The notes under the pieces were generated by a model. The model was not told the origin of the DNA. It ran no database searches and saw only the letters and a list, made by a program, of their open reading frames with translations. The translations under genes were made by a program, and so were the position numbers. DNA of 64,000 nucleotides from Pseudomonas sp. PB106 (GTDB lineage Bacteria; Pseudomonadota; Gammaproteobacteria; Pseudomonadales; Pseudomonadaceae): contig NZ_RWIM01000220.1 in NCBI RefSeq assembly GCF_009764645.1, positions 20,555 to 84,554 of the forward strand, read 5' to 3'. Positions 25,376-35,900 of this stretch are shown here, one piece after another (position 1 is the stretch's first letter; each line of letters starts with the position of its first letter).

Positions 25376-25842
25376 GATGTCGCAAGGCGTTTTTGTCGGA
25401 CGCATCCTTCAGGCGACGAGCGGTGGGTGTGCACGAAGGGACGACGTGCCGGGCAAATCGAAAGTTTTTTCTTTCAAGTTTTTTTCCGTGGATTAATGTC
25501 CGAAAAGTTAAAGCTATCACTCTATTAATTTCGCGGTTATATTCTGGTTGGCGTGATAAGCCCGTATTTATTAGTTTGATCCGCTGTATGGTTTTTCCAT
25601 AAAAACTGTATGTAAGGCATAACTTACATCCACTGTTTGATAATCTCGTTTTTCGTTCTTTTTTCCGGCGTGTCGCGAGGGCTTTTAACTACGCGATCGT
25701 CGGAAGTTGCCTGCTTACTTTCCAAGGCTAAAAGCCGATGATGCTCCGGCGTTGAAAGTTCAAAACAACACGGCTCGATTCAGGCAGGCGTTGTTTGAAC
25801 TTTCAATGATCCGATCCTCATCAAGAAAACAGGTACTGAACG
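25376..25842. other. AT-rich region upstream of the fimbrial operon
   Basis: 467 bases of low GC content for this genome. A large stem-loop sits at 25752-25806. No other gene, repeat or terminator was recognised. Confidence 0.6.
25752..25806 (+). promoter_or_regulatory. Long stem-loop in the leader of the major pilin gene
   Basis: TTGAAAGTTCAAAACAAC (25752-25769) pairs with GTTGTTTGAACTTTCAA (25790-25806): 17 pairs with one bulged A and a 20-base loop. It ends 36 bases before the pilin ATG. Confidence 0.6.
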
Positions 25843-26328
25843 ATGTTCAAGAAACTCGCAATCGCCGCTTCGCTCGCAGGTCTGGCCATGAGCTCCTCGA
25901 TGGCTTTCGCTGTAGAACCGTATCCACAGGTCATCAACGTGCGCGCCTTCGTTCCGACCTCGCTGTTCGTGATCAAGCCGCAGAACCCGGACTTCGGTCG
26001 TGACGAAGTGATGAGCCAGCTCGACAGCGGTGAAATGTCCACCATCGACCATATCTTCAACCTCAAGCACACCGACCCGAAAGGCTCGATCAACGCGCTG
26101 ATCGACGGCACCGCGTCGCTGTACAACGGTCGTGACAACATCCCGCTGACGGTGTCGGTTGGTGGTATCGAACTGGGTAATACCACTACCGAAATCGTCA
26201 ACGAAACGGAATCGGTCCCGGGCGTTCAACGCACCTTGCGCATCAAGGCCGATACCCCAAGCGCGACCCAGAACGGCAACTACACCGGCAGTTTCGCGGT
26301 GGTCTTCGAGCCTGTTATCAAGCCTTGA
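25843..26328 (+). CDS. CS1-type (alpha class) major fimbrial subunit
   Basis: A 161-residue pilin. The signal peptide MFKKLAIAASLAGLAMSSSM ends after AFA. The mature part starts VEPYPQVINVRAFVPTSLFV, fitting the CFA/I-CS1 major subunit family (donor strand, then Ig-like beta sandwich), and it ends SFAVVFEPVIKP. No cysteines are visible, as in this class. It is first in the operon and well separated from the usher gene, consistent with higher expression of the major subunit. Confidence 0.88.
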   Translation: MFKKLAIAASLAGLAMSSSMAFAVEPYPQVINVRAFVPTSLFVIKPQNPDFGRDEVMSQLDSGEMSTIDHIFNLKHTDPKGSINALIDGTASLYNGRDNIPLTVSVGGIELGNTTTEIVNETESVPGVQRTLRIKADTPSATQNGNYTGSFAVVFEPVIKP

Positions 26329-26436
26329 TAGCGCGACGTGTTGAATAAAGTGTTGTTTGTTCAATAGTCGTCCTCGACGGTTATCCACGGATAACCGTCG
26401 GGGCCCGACTTCTTATGTAACCTGGATATCAAGATC

Positions 26437-28959
26437 ATGTTCCCGATGACGCCCATCGCGGCTGCGCTCGCCTTTTTTTTATGTGCCAGCGCTGTGGCTG
26501 CAACTAACGACAACGGCACAACACCGCGCAGTCTGCTGGCCCAGGCCAAGGGCTTGCCGGCGGATTTCGAAGAGCACTTTTTCGACGTGCCATTGGCGGT
26601 TCGTGTGGAGCGTGATCAACAGTTTCTCGGTGAGGCGATGATCGTGTTGAGCCAGGATGATCGCGTCACTTTGCTGGAATTCACCGATACCGGTGACAGC
26701 CAGATCCCGGCCGTGGAGCGCGAAGCCTGGGCCGCGTATTTGCAACAAGGTGCGCCGCTGGGCGCCTGTCAGAGCAATTGCCCGGAACAGTTGCTCGCGC
26801 TGCACTACAACCTGCAGAGCTCGTTGCTGTCGATCGCCACCGAAAACGCTGAGCGCGACACCAGCGTCCAACGCTATTACGAACTGCCGGAAAACGGCAG
26901 CACCGGGTTGATCGTACGCAATCAGTTGAACCTCAATGGCGGTCAGGATCAGGACCTCGGCGGGCGCTACGGCCTGGAGGCCAGCAGCAGCCTCGGCAAC
27001 TGGACGCAACGGGTCAATCTGCAATTGGCGCGGCTCGGCGATCCGGACGACACGCTGTACCACGCCGTGCATGAATTGTTCGCCCAGCGTGAATTGCCTG
27101 GGACATTCTTGCGTCTCGGTTATTTCACCCCCGGCTCCGATGGCCTGACCCGCCAGTTGCGTTCGTTCGGCGCCAGTCCCGACACGGCGGTGGGGCTGAT
27201 GTACGGCAGCTCCGACAGTCTGGCGGTGAACAGCCCGACGCCGAGCGTCTATCCGATCTACGTCACCGCCAACCGCCAAGCCTCGGTGGAGATTTACCGC
27301 AACGGCTTGCTGGTCAACACTCAAGCCGTTGCCGCCGGTTTGCAGACCCTCGACACCCGGCCATTACCGGGCGGCATTTACGAAGTCGAAGTACGCCTGA
27401 TCGAAGACGGCCAGATCACCTCGACCACTCAGGAACTCGTCTACAAACCGACCAACTGGCGCAACCACGATGAGCGCTGGCGCTACAGCCTGTTCGCCGG
27501 ACAGGAAAGCAAACTGCTGAGCAACTGGGACGATCAGGCCAGCGGCGACACCACCGCCGGTGCGGCGGTCAATTACCTGCTGCATCCACGGGTGATTCTC
27601 GGGCTGTCGGCGCGGCAGATTCAGGGCAAGCAGCAATACGGTACGTCCATCGACTGGAACCTGCTCGACAGCACCAGCCTGTACGCCAACCTCTATCAGA
27701 CCGAAGAGCACGGCACCGGCATGGACCTGCAAGCCATGTACAACTATGGCTCGGGCAGTCTGTTCGCCACCCACAATCGCAGTTGGCTGGACACCACCAA
27801 CACTTACGAAACCCTGCCTGACGGTACGCGGGTGCGGCAGCGCAACGTGTTCATCGGCCAGACCAGCAGTTCATCGCTGGCGCTCAATCATCGAATCAAC
27901 AGCAAGAATTCCTTAAACGCCCGCGTCGCCTACAGCGAAGGCAATGTCTCGGGCACCGCGCTGGATCTGGGCTGGTCGCAACGCACGGTGTTGTTCGGCA
28001 GCGATGCCAACTGGCGCTTCTCGGTGTTTGATCGACCAGGCAGTTACAGCAGTGGCGATGCACGCAATCGCGGGGTCGATCTGAGTGTCAGCATCGCCCT
28101 CGGCGGGCCGGGTGAGCAATGGTCCGGCAGCCTCGGTACGCGCACCTCACGCGATGGCGGGCGCGACAACAATGGCTCGCTGTCCTACCGCAAGACCTTG
28201 CAGGATCACGTGCTACAAAGCGTCTCCGTCACCGCATTGGCCGACACTTACGGTGTAGGCCTGACGGGCATGACCAATTTCCAGAATGATGTGGTCAATG
28301 GCGATGCCTTTCTCCAGCGTTCTTCGTTCAACGGTGATTACACCGGTGGCCTGAACCTCGACAGCACCGTCGCGGTGGGCGGCCGGCACATGGTCATGAC
28401 CAGCCAGCAACAGACCGCCGGCGCCGGGATGATCATCGACGTGGAAACCGATCTGGACGAGATCGCCCTGCGCGCCGACGACCTCAGCGGCGGCAGCGCG
28501 ACCCTGCGCCCAGGGCGCAATTACGTGCCGCTGACCGCTTACAAGAACAGCTCGGTCAGCTTCGATTTCGAAGGCAATCACACGCCCTCGGCGAGCATCC
28601 AGCCGGCCCGTGCGCGCTACCACCTGAACAAGGGCGGGGTCGACTACCGCAAGATCACCGTGAGCAAAACCTTCACCGTGCTCGGTCGCCTGCTTGACCC
28701 GCAAGGGCTGCCGCTCAAGGGCCATCACGTGATCAACCACGCCAGTCGTGGCGTGACCGAAGTCGACGGATTTTTCTCGATGGAAATGAATGCGTCGGCG
28801 CCGACCCTGGAAGTGCGGCGCGGCGAGAGTCTGCTCTGCCAGTTCCGCCTCGACACCGCCAATGCGCGGACTGAAAACAACGTGCTGATGATCGGCGACC
28901 TGCGTTGCTCGGCGGACACGCTGGCGGAAAACCTGCACACCCGCGACAAGGCCGGTTGA
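26437..28959 (+). CDS. CS1-type fimbrial outer-membrane usher
   Basis: An 840-residue usher of the CfaC/CS1 class, which builds and secretes fimbriae. A signal peptide ends near VAA (about residue 22). The N-terminal domain has conserved Cys residues (GACQSNC), and a long barrel and plug region follows (SVYPIYVTANRQASVEIYRN, then GIYEVEVRLIEDG). The C-terminal periplasmic domain includes LGRLLDPQGLPLKGHHVINH. Family length is about 830-870. It follows the pilin gene by 108 bases and precedes the chaperone gene by 79. Confidence 0.92.
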   Translation: MFPMTPIAAALAFFLCASAVAATNDNGTTPRSLLAQAKGLPADFEEHFFDVPLAVRVERDQQFLGEAMIVLSQDDRVTLLEFTDTGDSQIPAVEREAWAAYLQQGAPLGACQSNCPEQLLALHYNLQSSLLSIATENAERDTSVQRYYELPENGSTGLIVRNQLNLNGGQDQDLGGRYGLEASSSLGNWTQRVNLQLARLGDPDDTLYHAVHELFAQRELPGTFLRLGYFTPGSDGLTRQLRSFGASPDTAVGLMYGSSDSLAVNSPTPSVYPIYVTANRQASVEIYRNGLLVNTQAVAAGLQTLDTRPLPGGIYEVEVRLIEDGQITSTTQELVYKPTNWRNHDERWRYSLFAGQESKLLSNWDDQASGDTTAGAAVNYLLHPRVILGLSARQIQGKQQYGTSIDWNLLDSTSLYANLYQTEEHGTGMDLQAMYNYGSGSLFATHNRSWLDTTNTYETLPDGTRVRQRNVFIGQTSSSSLALNHRINSKNSLNARVAYSEGNVSGTALDLGWSQRTVLFGSDANWRFSVFDRPGSYSSGDARNRGVDLSVSIALGGPGEQWSGSLGTRTSRDGGRDNNGSLSYRKTLQDHVLQSVSVTALADTYGVGLTGMTNFQNDVVNGDAFLQRSSFNGDYTGGLNLDSTVAVGGRHMVMTSQQQTAGAGMIIDVETDLDEIALRADDLSGGSATLRPGRNYVPLTAYKNSSVSFDFEGNHTPSASIQPARARYHLNKGGVDYRKITVSKTFTVLGRLLDPQGLPLKGHHVINHASRGVTEVDGFFSMEMNASAPTLEVRRGESLLCQFRLDTANARTENNVLMIGDLRCSADTLAENLHTRDKAG

Positions 28960-29038
28960 TTCACTTCAGCGTCTTTCGGGATTGGAAAGTCTGACCCCTG
29001 CGGGTTGGCTCACTGTTCAGCATAAGGAGATCAATCAC

Positions 29039-29779
29039 ATGAAATATCGATGGGCATTGTTGTTGGCCGGCGTATTGCCGCTGACCGGCCACGCCGTTCC
29101 GGCAATCAATGTCGGCGTGGTTTACGACTACCTCGACGCCGACAAAAGCACCTACCTGAAACGCGTGTTCAACGGTGGCGACAGCACCGCGTTCGTCAAG
29201 GTCAACATCCTCGAAATCGTCTACGACGGCGACGGTACGCCACGGGAAATTCCGCTCGCCGCGCAGAACGACAGCCGCGTGCGCGATGGCTTGCTGGCCA
29301 GCCCCGCGCGCTTGATCGTGCCGGCCAACGGCATGCAAGGCACGCGTCTGGTGTACATGGGCGAGCGCGAGAAGGAGCGTTATTTTCGCGTGCGCTTCGT
29401 CCCGGTGGTGCCGGAAAAGGAAGATGAATTCGCCGTCTCGGCGGATGAACGCGAAGACTACAAAAAGAGCCTCAACGCCGGGGTCAACGTGTTGGCCGGC
29501 TACGGCACGGTGTTTTTCGTGCGACCGGCGCAGACCCGCTTCAACAGCGTGATCGACAACAGCGCCGGGCAATACCGGATCAGCAACCAGGGCAACTCGG
29601 TGGTGGTGATCGATGAGTTTCGCGATTGCTCGATCAAGGATGAAACCGACTGCCAGCCCACCACCAAGCATCACATCCTGCCGGGGCGTACGTTCGAGTT
29701 CGCCAAGCAGAGTGGCCGTGAATACAGCTTCACGGTGATCGAAGGCAAAGACAGTAAAGCCCTGGAAATCAAGGGATGA
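29039..29779 (+). CDS. Fimbrial periplasmic chaperone (CS1 type)
   Basis: A 246-residue chaperone with a signal peptide ending near GHA (about residue 19). The Ig-like domain includes YLKRVFNGGDSTAFVKVNIL and the Arg/Lys-containing subunit-binding segment ARLIVPANGMQGTRLVYMG, which resembles CfaA-type chaperones rather than PapD. The ATG at 29039 is set by an AAGGAG Shine-Dalgarno about 13 bases before it. Confidence 0.88.
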   Translation: MKYRWALLLAGVLPLTGHAVPAINVGVVYDYLDADKSTYLKRVFNGGDSTAFVKVNILEIVYDGDGTPREIPLAAQNDSRVRDGLLASPARLIVPANGMQGTRLVYMGEREKERYFRVRFVPVVPEKEDEFAVSADEREDYKKSLNAGVNVLAGYGTVFFVRPAQTRFNSVIDNSAGQYRISNQGNSVVVIDEFRDCSIKDETDCQPTTKHHILPGRTFEFAKQSGREYSFTVIEGKDSKALEIKG

Positions 29780-29810
29780 CGACGCAACACGAGCGTGCAA
29801 GGTGACCCCC

Positions 29811-30302
29811 ATGTTCAAGGCAATCTCCATGACCCTGATGTTGCCGCTGCTGGTCCTCGCCAGTGAGCGCGTGCAAGCCATCAGCGAACGCGAAACCTTC
29901 GAGGTCTCGGTGACGATTCCCACGGCGGAGTTCTTCGTGCTGCCATCGGAGCCGGACTGGATTCATCTCGAGCAGACCTTGCCGTTCAACCCGGACTCCG
30001 GGCAGTTCGCGCCGTTGCGTAAAAACTTCGATGTGAAGAACAGCAACGGTGCGATTTCCGCGCGCATCGCCGCCGAGCCGTATCTGAGCAATGGCCACGA
30101 CAGCGACAACATCCCGCTGATCGTGACCTTCAATCACAAACGCCTGAGCCTCGATTCCGATCAGGTGGTCAGCGACTTCGATGCCCGTCCGGGCAAACGT
30201 GTGAGGCTTGAAGTGGCTGCGCAGCAACCGCCCGAGGGCGGTTATCAGCCGGGTCATTACTACGGCAGCGTGCACATGATTTTCGAGGCGTTAGCGCCTT
30301 GA
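29811..30302 (+). CDS. CS1-type minor fimbrial subunit
   Basis: A 163-residue pilin-like protein. The signal peptide ends near VQA. The mature part (ISERETFEVSVTIPTAEFFV...) shares the CS1-pilin pattern with the major subunit (TIPTxxFFV, SDNIPLIVTF, YYGSVHMIFE) but is more divergent. It probably serves as an adaptor or minor component. The internal ATG at 29811 is preferred over an upstream GTG. Confidence 0.82.
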   Translation: MFKAISMTLMLPLLVLASERVQAISERETFEVSVTIPTAEFFVLPSEPDWIHLEQTLPFNPDSGQFAPLRKNFDVKNSNGAISARIAAEPYLSNGHDSDNIPLIVTFNHKRLSLDSDQVVSDFDARPGKRVRLEVAAQQPPEGGYQPGHYYGSVHMIFEALAP

Positions 30303-30340
30303 GCGCTGGCACCTCGTCAGGCCCTTTCAGGAACAGCGCC

Positions 30341-31585
30341 ATGACAATGCAACTTGCAGGCACACCCCCGCGCCACGCGGCGTGGGTGCTGGGCGGTTTT
30401 TTGATGCTGGCAGCGTCGCTGAGCAGCGCCGTCACTCAGGAAATCACCGCAGTGTTTCGCCCGGATCCGGGCAATCCGATGGTCAACAAATTCACCAATA
30501 CCACACCGCAGAGCGGTGTTTGCCCCGGGCATATTCCCGCCAGGTGCGAGGCCCTCGGGATCTTCAGCATTCGCACCTGGGACCTGACGTTCAAAGCCAG
30601 CGGACCGCTGCGGATCAATACGGCCGATCCGGGCAACCTCGACCCACGGCAGGGGGTGATGTTCAAATTGCCGTCCGATTGGCGCCGTCTGGATGTCGTG
30701 TCGGACAGTGGCGAGCAGCAGACCGTCGAGATGCGCATTGCCGGCATCGGTAATCGTGCCGATGTGACCGAGCCCGCTCACGCGTTTACTTCTTGGGATC
30801 CCAGCCGTTGGTCGCGCGCACCCGCGCCGTGCCAAAGCGTTCATGCAACGGGTAACAGTCGAATAGCCTTGTGGTTCTGGATGGTGCCGGAGGGCGCGGG
30901 TGCGTGTGCCATGAGGCACCTGATCGAAATTCCCACGCTCGACTACTTGATGACCGAATACGCCTATGAACTGCGCACGCCCAATCCGCTGGGCATGACG
31001 ACGGGGCGATATCGCGGCTCCATCACTTACAGCGTCGGGCCGAATCAGGATTTCGATTTCGGCGACATGATGATCCCGAATGACAATCAACTGACCTTCA
31101 ATTTCACCCTCGAGGTGGAACACGTACTCAAGGTCGATGTGCCGCCCGGTGGTCATCGGATCGAGTTGGTACCGCAGGGCGGCTGGCAGGCATGGCTGCA
31201 GCGAAATCGGCGTCCGGAACGGCTGTTTCGCGACCAGACGTTCAACCTGTCGGCGTCCGGTCGCTTTAGCATGCGCCTGGAATGCGAGCACACCGACGGC
31301 GGGGAAAACTGTTCGATCTATGAGTCGTCCAGCGGCCACGCGGTGCCGCTGAACATTGCTGTGACGTTGCCCACCGGCCTGATCGATGACAGTGGCCTGC
31401 CGATCAATCGGCGCCGATTGGTTCGAGGTAGCGCTGCTGACACGTTTTTACCCGGGCATTACATCGACCGCAAGGCCGGGGTTCTGCACTTTGAAGTGGG
31501 CAGCAAGGACGTCGAAGAAATGCTCACCGGCATCAATAAAACCTACCGCTCCAACGTCACCGTAATCTGGGAGTCGGAGGTTTGA
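30341..31585 (+). CDS. Fimbrial tip subunit, copy 1
   Basis: A 414-residue protein with a signal peptide ending near SSA (about residue 35). It has an N-terminal putative adhesin domain and a C-terminal pilin domain. It is paralogous to the next gene (also 414 residues). The stretches QEITAVFRPDPGNPMVNKFT, ARCEALGIFSIRTWDLTFK and WLQRNRRPERLFRDQTFNLS are nearly identical in both, while about residues 90-180 differ more (for example PSRWSRAPAPCQ here). CfaE-like tip subunits are the likely relatives. Cys residues in both domains could form disulfides. Confidence 0.83.
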   Translation: MTMQLAGTPPRHAAWVLGGFLMLAASLSSAVTQEITAVFRPDPGNPMVNKFTNTTPQSGVCPGHIPARCEALGIFSIRTWDLTFKASGPLRINTADPGNLDPRQGVMFKLPSDWRRLDVVSDSGEQQTVEMRIAGIGNRADVTEPAHAFTSWDPSRWSRAPAPCQSVHATGNSRIALWFWMVPEGAGACAMRHLIEIPTLDYLMTEYAYELRTPNPLGMTTGRYRGSITYSVGPNQDFDFGDMMIPNDNQLTFNFTLEVEHVLKVDVPPGGHRIELVPQGGWQAWLQRNRRPERLFRDQTFNLSASGRFSMRLECEHTDGGENCSIYESSSGHAVPLNIAVTLPTGLIDDSGLPINRRRLVRGSAADTFLPGHYIDRKAGVLHFEVGSKDVEEMLTGINKTYRSNVTVIWESEV

Positions 31586-31628
31586 TCGGCCTGCTTATCC
31601 CCTCACTGTCTGCATCAGGACAACCATC

Positions 31629-32873
31629 ATGACCCTGCAAACCTACACCAGACGCCGGAGCGCCTTGATGTGGCTGACCGGCGTTTTCTGGGCGCTGGGC
31701 GCCTCGAGTGCCAGCGCCGCCATTCAGGAGATCACTGCGGTGTTCCGCCCGGATCCGGGCAATCCGATGGTCAATAAATTTACCAACACCACACCGCAGA
31801 GCGGCGTTTGCCCCGGGCATATCCCCGCCAGGTGCGAGGCTCTGGGGATTTTCAGCATTCGTACCTGGGATTTGACGTTCAAGTCCAGCGGCCCGATCCC
31901 GGTCAATCACGTCGGGCCCGGTCAGGGTGATTCGCGGCAAGGCGTGATGTTCAAAGTGCCGTCCGAATGGCGCCGGTTTGAAGTGGTTTCAGTTCGCGGT
32001 GATCGCCAGGTAGTGGAGATGCGCATTGCCGGTATTGGCAATCGCGCGGATGTCACGCCTCCGGCCCATGCGATGCAATCATGGGGACCACGTACCTGGA
32101 GTTACCCGCCGGCGCCTTGCGAGTCCATCCATGTCACTGGCAACTCCAATCTGGTTTTGTGGTTCTGGATGATTCCGGAGAACGCCGGCGCCTGCGCGCT
32201 GGCACCACTGATCGAAATTCCGACACTCGATTACCGGATGACCGAATACGCCTATGAGTTGCGCACACCCAATCCCCTGGGCATGTCGACCGGACAGTAT
32301 CGTGGCTCGATGACTTACACCGTCGGGCCGAACATGGATTTCGATTTCGGCGATCTGATGATCCCGAATGACAATCAACTGACCTTCAATTTCACCCTGG
32401 ACGTGGAACACACACTCAAAGTCGAAGTGCCGCCCGGCGGCAATCGTATTGAGTTGCTGCCCGAGGGCGGCTGGCAGGCGTGGCTACAGCGCAATCGGCG
32501 GCCTGAGCGGCTGTTCCGCGACCAGACGTTCAACCTGTCGGCCTCCAGCCGTTTTCGCATGGGACTGGAATGCGAACACACCGACGGCGGGGAAAACTGC
32601 TCGATCTATGAGCCGTCCAGCGGCCACGCGGTGCCGCTGAATATTTCGGTGACCTTGCCCGCCGGCCTGTCCGATGACAGCGGCCAACCGGTCAATCGAC
32701 GCCGACTGGTTCGAGGAGGCGGCGTCGAAATCTTTTCACCGGGGTATTACGTCGATCGCAAGGCCGGGATTCTGCACTTTGAAGTCGGCAGCAAGGATGT
32801 CGAAGAAATGCTCACCGGGGTCAGCAAGACGTACCGGGCCAATGTCACCGTAATCTGGGATTCGGAAGTCTGA
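31629..32873 (+). CDS. Fimbrial tip subunit, copy 2
   Basis: Tandem paralogue of the previous gene, with exactly the same length of 414 residues and a separate signal peptide (MTLQTYTRRRSALMWLTGVF). The conserved core matches copy 1; the differing parts include IPVNHVGPGQGDSRQGVM, PRTWSYPPAPCES and NLVLWFWMIPENAGACALAP. A Shine-Dalgarno-like AGGA lies at 31617-31620. The duplication probably gives the fimbria two tip variants or two binding specificities. Confidence 0.83.
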   Translation: MTLQTYTRRRSALMWLTGVFWALGASSASAAIQEITAVFRPDPGNPMVNKFTNTTPQSGVCPGHIPARCEALGIFSIRTWDLTFKSSGPIPVNHVGPGQGDSRQGVMFKVPSEWRRFEVVSVRGDRQVVEMRIAGIGNRADVTPPAHAMQSWGPRTWSYPPAPCESIHVTGNSNLVLWFWMIPENAGACALAPLIEIPTLDYRMTEYAYELRTPNPLGMSTGQYRGSMTYTVGPNMDFDFGDLMIPNDNQLTFNFTLDVEHTLKVEVPPGGNRIELLPEGGWQAWLQRNRRPERLFRDQTFNLSASSRFRMGLECEHTDGGENCSIYEPSSGHAVPLNISVTLPAGLSDDSGQPVNRRRLVRGGGVEIFSPGYYVDRKAGILHFEVGSKDVEEMLTGVSKTYRANVTVIWDSEV

Positions 32874-32883
32874 ACGCATAACA

Positions 32884-32921
32884 CTTCAAGGCCGACGGTG
32901 GGGGCACCGTCGGCCTTGAAG
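32884..32921. terminator. Bidirectional hairpin between the fimbrial operon and the NEL gene
   Basis: A 17-pair perfect stem, CTTCAAGGCCGACGGTG and its complement, around GGGG. There is no long T tract, so it may act by itself or with Rho. It serves the convergent fimbrial and NEL genes. Confidence 0.65.
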
Positions 32922-32947
32922 GGTTGTTCAATCCTGCGGGCTACCGA

Positions 32948-35900
32948 TCAGAGACCGGCCTCTTTCAACGCGGTGCGTGTCAGGTTTCGGCCGAGCTGTT
33001 TTTTCTGTTCGCCGAGATCAATCGAGATTTGCCCATAGGCTTGCTCGGTCATGGTTGTAGCGGTGAAGATCAGGCTTTCACTTACCGGAATCTGTTTGGC
33101 GAGGGCGGTCATTTGTTCGCGCAACTGTGCCTGAGTCGCCGGTAAGTCAGCGGCATTCACCCATTGCTCCTGCAGGATCCGCAGATCCTCCAACTGCCCG
33201 ATCTTGTCCTGAAAGCTCAGGAAATTCTGTTTGTATTCGGCCGGGTAGGCTTCCTCGAGAAAGGTCGACCAGATCGACAAATCGAGCATGCGATCGACCA
33301 GACCGTCGCCCTGTTCGTCGGCAATCACCTTGTCGTAGGCGCGATCAATGGCTTGATCGCTGACGTCCGCAATCTGCCGATACAACATGCTTTCAGACTG
33401 CCAGGGTAGCTGCAGACGCGCAGCCAGATTGGTTTCATAGGCCAGGTGCACTTCGACTTCATCGAAGCCTTGCGTACGCCCACGAATGTCGGCCCGGGCG
33501 ATCTCGCCGACCGCTTCAAGACGGGCAGCGCCACGCGCCAGCGTGACCATCGAGGTTTGCAGTTCGGCGGCCGATGTCGACGTCGATTGGGCTTCGGAGG
33601 CCAGTACTTTGATCCCCATGTTGTTGAACAGCTGTGCCCCGGCATCGGCGCAGGTGGTCGGGGCGGTCGTCATGATGAACAGTTCGTCGCGCAAGTCGTG
33701 ATTGAGATAGGCGGCCTCGATCGTGCGCCAGACCCGATGCGACAACTCCATGCGTTGCTCACCGCCGGCCAGGTAGTCAGCTGACTGTCTGAGATTTTCA
33801 ATGACTTTGAAAAAGCCCTTGGAATTCAGTTCTGTCGCCAGATCGCCCCAGGCTTCCTGGCGGTAAGTCCCGAGCCCGGCGTGGTTGTGCCAGATCCGGT
33901 CTTCATAGATGGGCCAGCGAGTCATCTCGTTATTGGCTTTGGTGGAGTAGAAATGGATCGCACTGAAGCCAACGGAGGTTCGGTATTCCTCGTAGGCAAT
34001 CCGGTTTGCGTCGGAGAGATTAAGGGTGAAAATTCGTGTGCGCGCGATGATGAAGGCCTGATCCGAACCCACTGGCACGGAGGGAACTTCCGTGATCGGG
34101 TTTTGCTGCATGTCGAGGAAAAAACTTCGCGGGCGCCGATGGTTGAAAACCCCGTCCGGCCAAGTGTCGATCCCGGTGTTGTTCAGTGTCAGGACCTTGA
34201 GTCGTGGCATACGCCCGATGTCGATTCGGGCGCCGAGCGGGTTGTCGTCCAGGCGCAGAATTTCCAGACGCGTCAGGTGGCGCAGTCGTTCGACATCGTC
34301 TGGCTTCAGATGAATGTTGTTCTCGCTCAGGCGCAACACTTCAAGGCCTTGCATTTTGCCGATGGCCATTGGCAAACGAGGCAGCTCACAGTGGCGCGCA
34401 CTGAGATGACGTACGTGGTTGAAATCATCGAGCAGGCTTGATTGTTTTGATCTCAGACGCACGTTGTCGACATTCAGTGTATCGATCTGCCTGGCGTACT
34501 TTTTAATGCCCGGCAGCTTCTTCCACCAACGTTCGAGATCGTAGCCGGGTGCTTCGCTGGACAAGTCCAGGGCGTATTCAGCCAGCGGATGAACGGAACG
34601 TTTGCCCAGCACATCGCTGCGTCGTTCGAAACATTCCAGCAACTGATCGGTCAGGTATTTGCCACCGGTCATGAGGAAGTCGGAACTGTGCATGCCCCAG
34701 TCGATAACGTGTTCGAACATCCAGCTGTTGATCGTATCGCGCAACTCGCCAAGCTCTTGCTCCAGACGAGTCAGCGTTTCGCTCGCCTCGCCCCGGTCGG
34801 TGAGGGCTTTGACGAAACGGCTGACCTCTTGCGGGTTGAAGTGCGGGTACAGATCGGTCACCCGTTCGTCCAGGGTTCGTGGCGACCGGGACAGCGTCGG
34901 GCCACGCAACAGCAGCAGATCCTGAGTCGGCACGGGTGGCGGCGGATCGCGCGGGTCGAGGGCAATACGGCGCTCGACCGCAGGCTCGGTTTTCACCATC
35001 AGCCATTGCTTGAACTGCGTGCCTTCACGGGGCAGATAACCGAGGTTTTGCCGTTGTTTATCCGGCAGGGCCTGCAGCACGGCACGGTAAAGGTCCGCCG
35101 CTGCGTGCAGCTGGGTGTTGGCAGGGTCACGCACTTCATAGCTGTTGTTTTCGCCTTTGACCAGAATGCGCACGACCTGCGCCTGCGCCGGCCCGGCCTT
35201 GCAGATCAGTTCACCGTCGAAGCGGTCCTGGCGAATTTCCAGGCGCACCTCGTCCAGGGCATCGCTATGAATGCGCAGGGCATTGAGCACCAGACGTTCG
35301 GTGTCGGCGCTGATCAGCGAGTCGCGGTAAAAGCCTTCATAGCTGCGCGCGGTGCGGGTTTCCAGTTGCAGTTCCTGGGCGATGCGCTTGAGGCGCAGGG
35401 GCAGGCGAGCTTCATCTTCGATGACTTTGCGTTCGGATGCGCTGGCCACGGCCAGCAGGTTGTCGAGGCCGCGCGTCGGGATCTCGGGGAACTGCTCGCG
35501 CATCGTCCTGATCATGGTTTTGCGGGTGTCTTCACGGCTGGCGTAATCGGCGTCGAAAAGTTTTTGCCGCTCGCGTGCGGCGATCTCGACAATGCGAGTA
35601 CGCAGCGCCTGGGTACGCGTAGCGAGTGAGCCGGAGGGTGTGCCCGGCGGCTGGTCGAGAATCACAGCGGTGCCGTTGTCATCCAGGGTCGACATGACGG
35701 TGCTGAGCAATTCCCCTTTGAGCAGTTGACGCTCCTGCAATTGCACGACCAGTTTCCTGCCGAGCGGTGTCTGGGGTTCGCTGTGTTCCCAGAGCTGCTT
35801 GCCCTGACCATCGATGACCCGCATCGAAGCGTTTTTCGGCCACATGCCATGCTGGGTCATGATCTGCAACTGGGTGACCGAATCGGCCCTGCCGTACACC

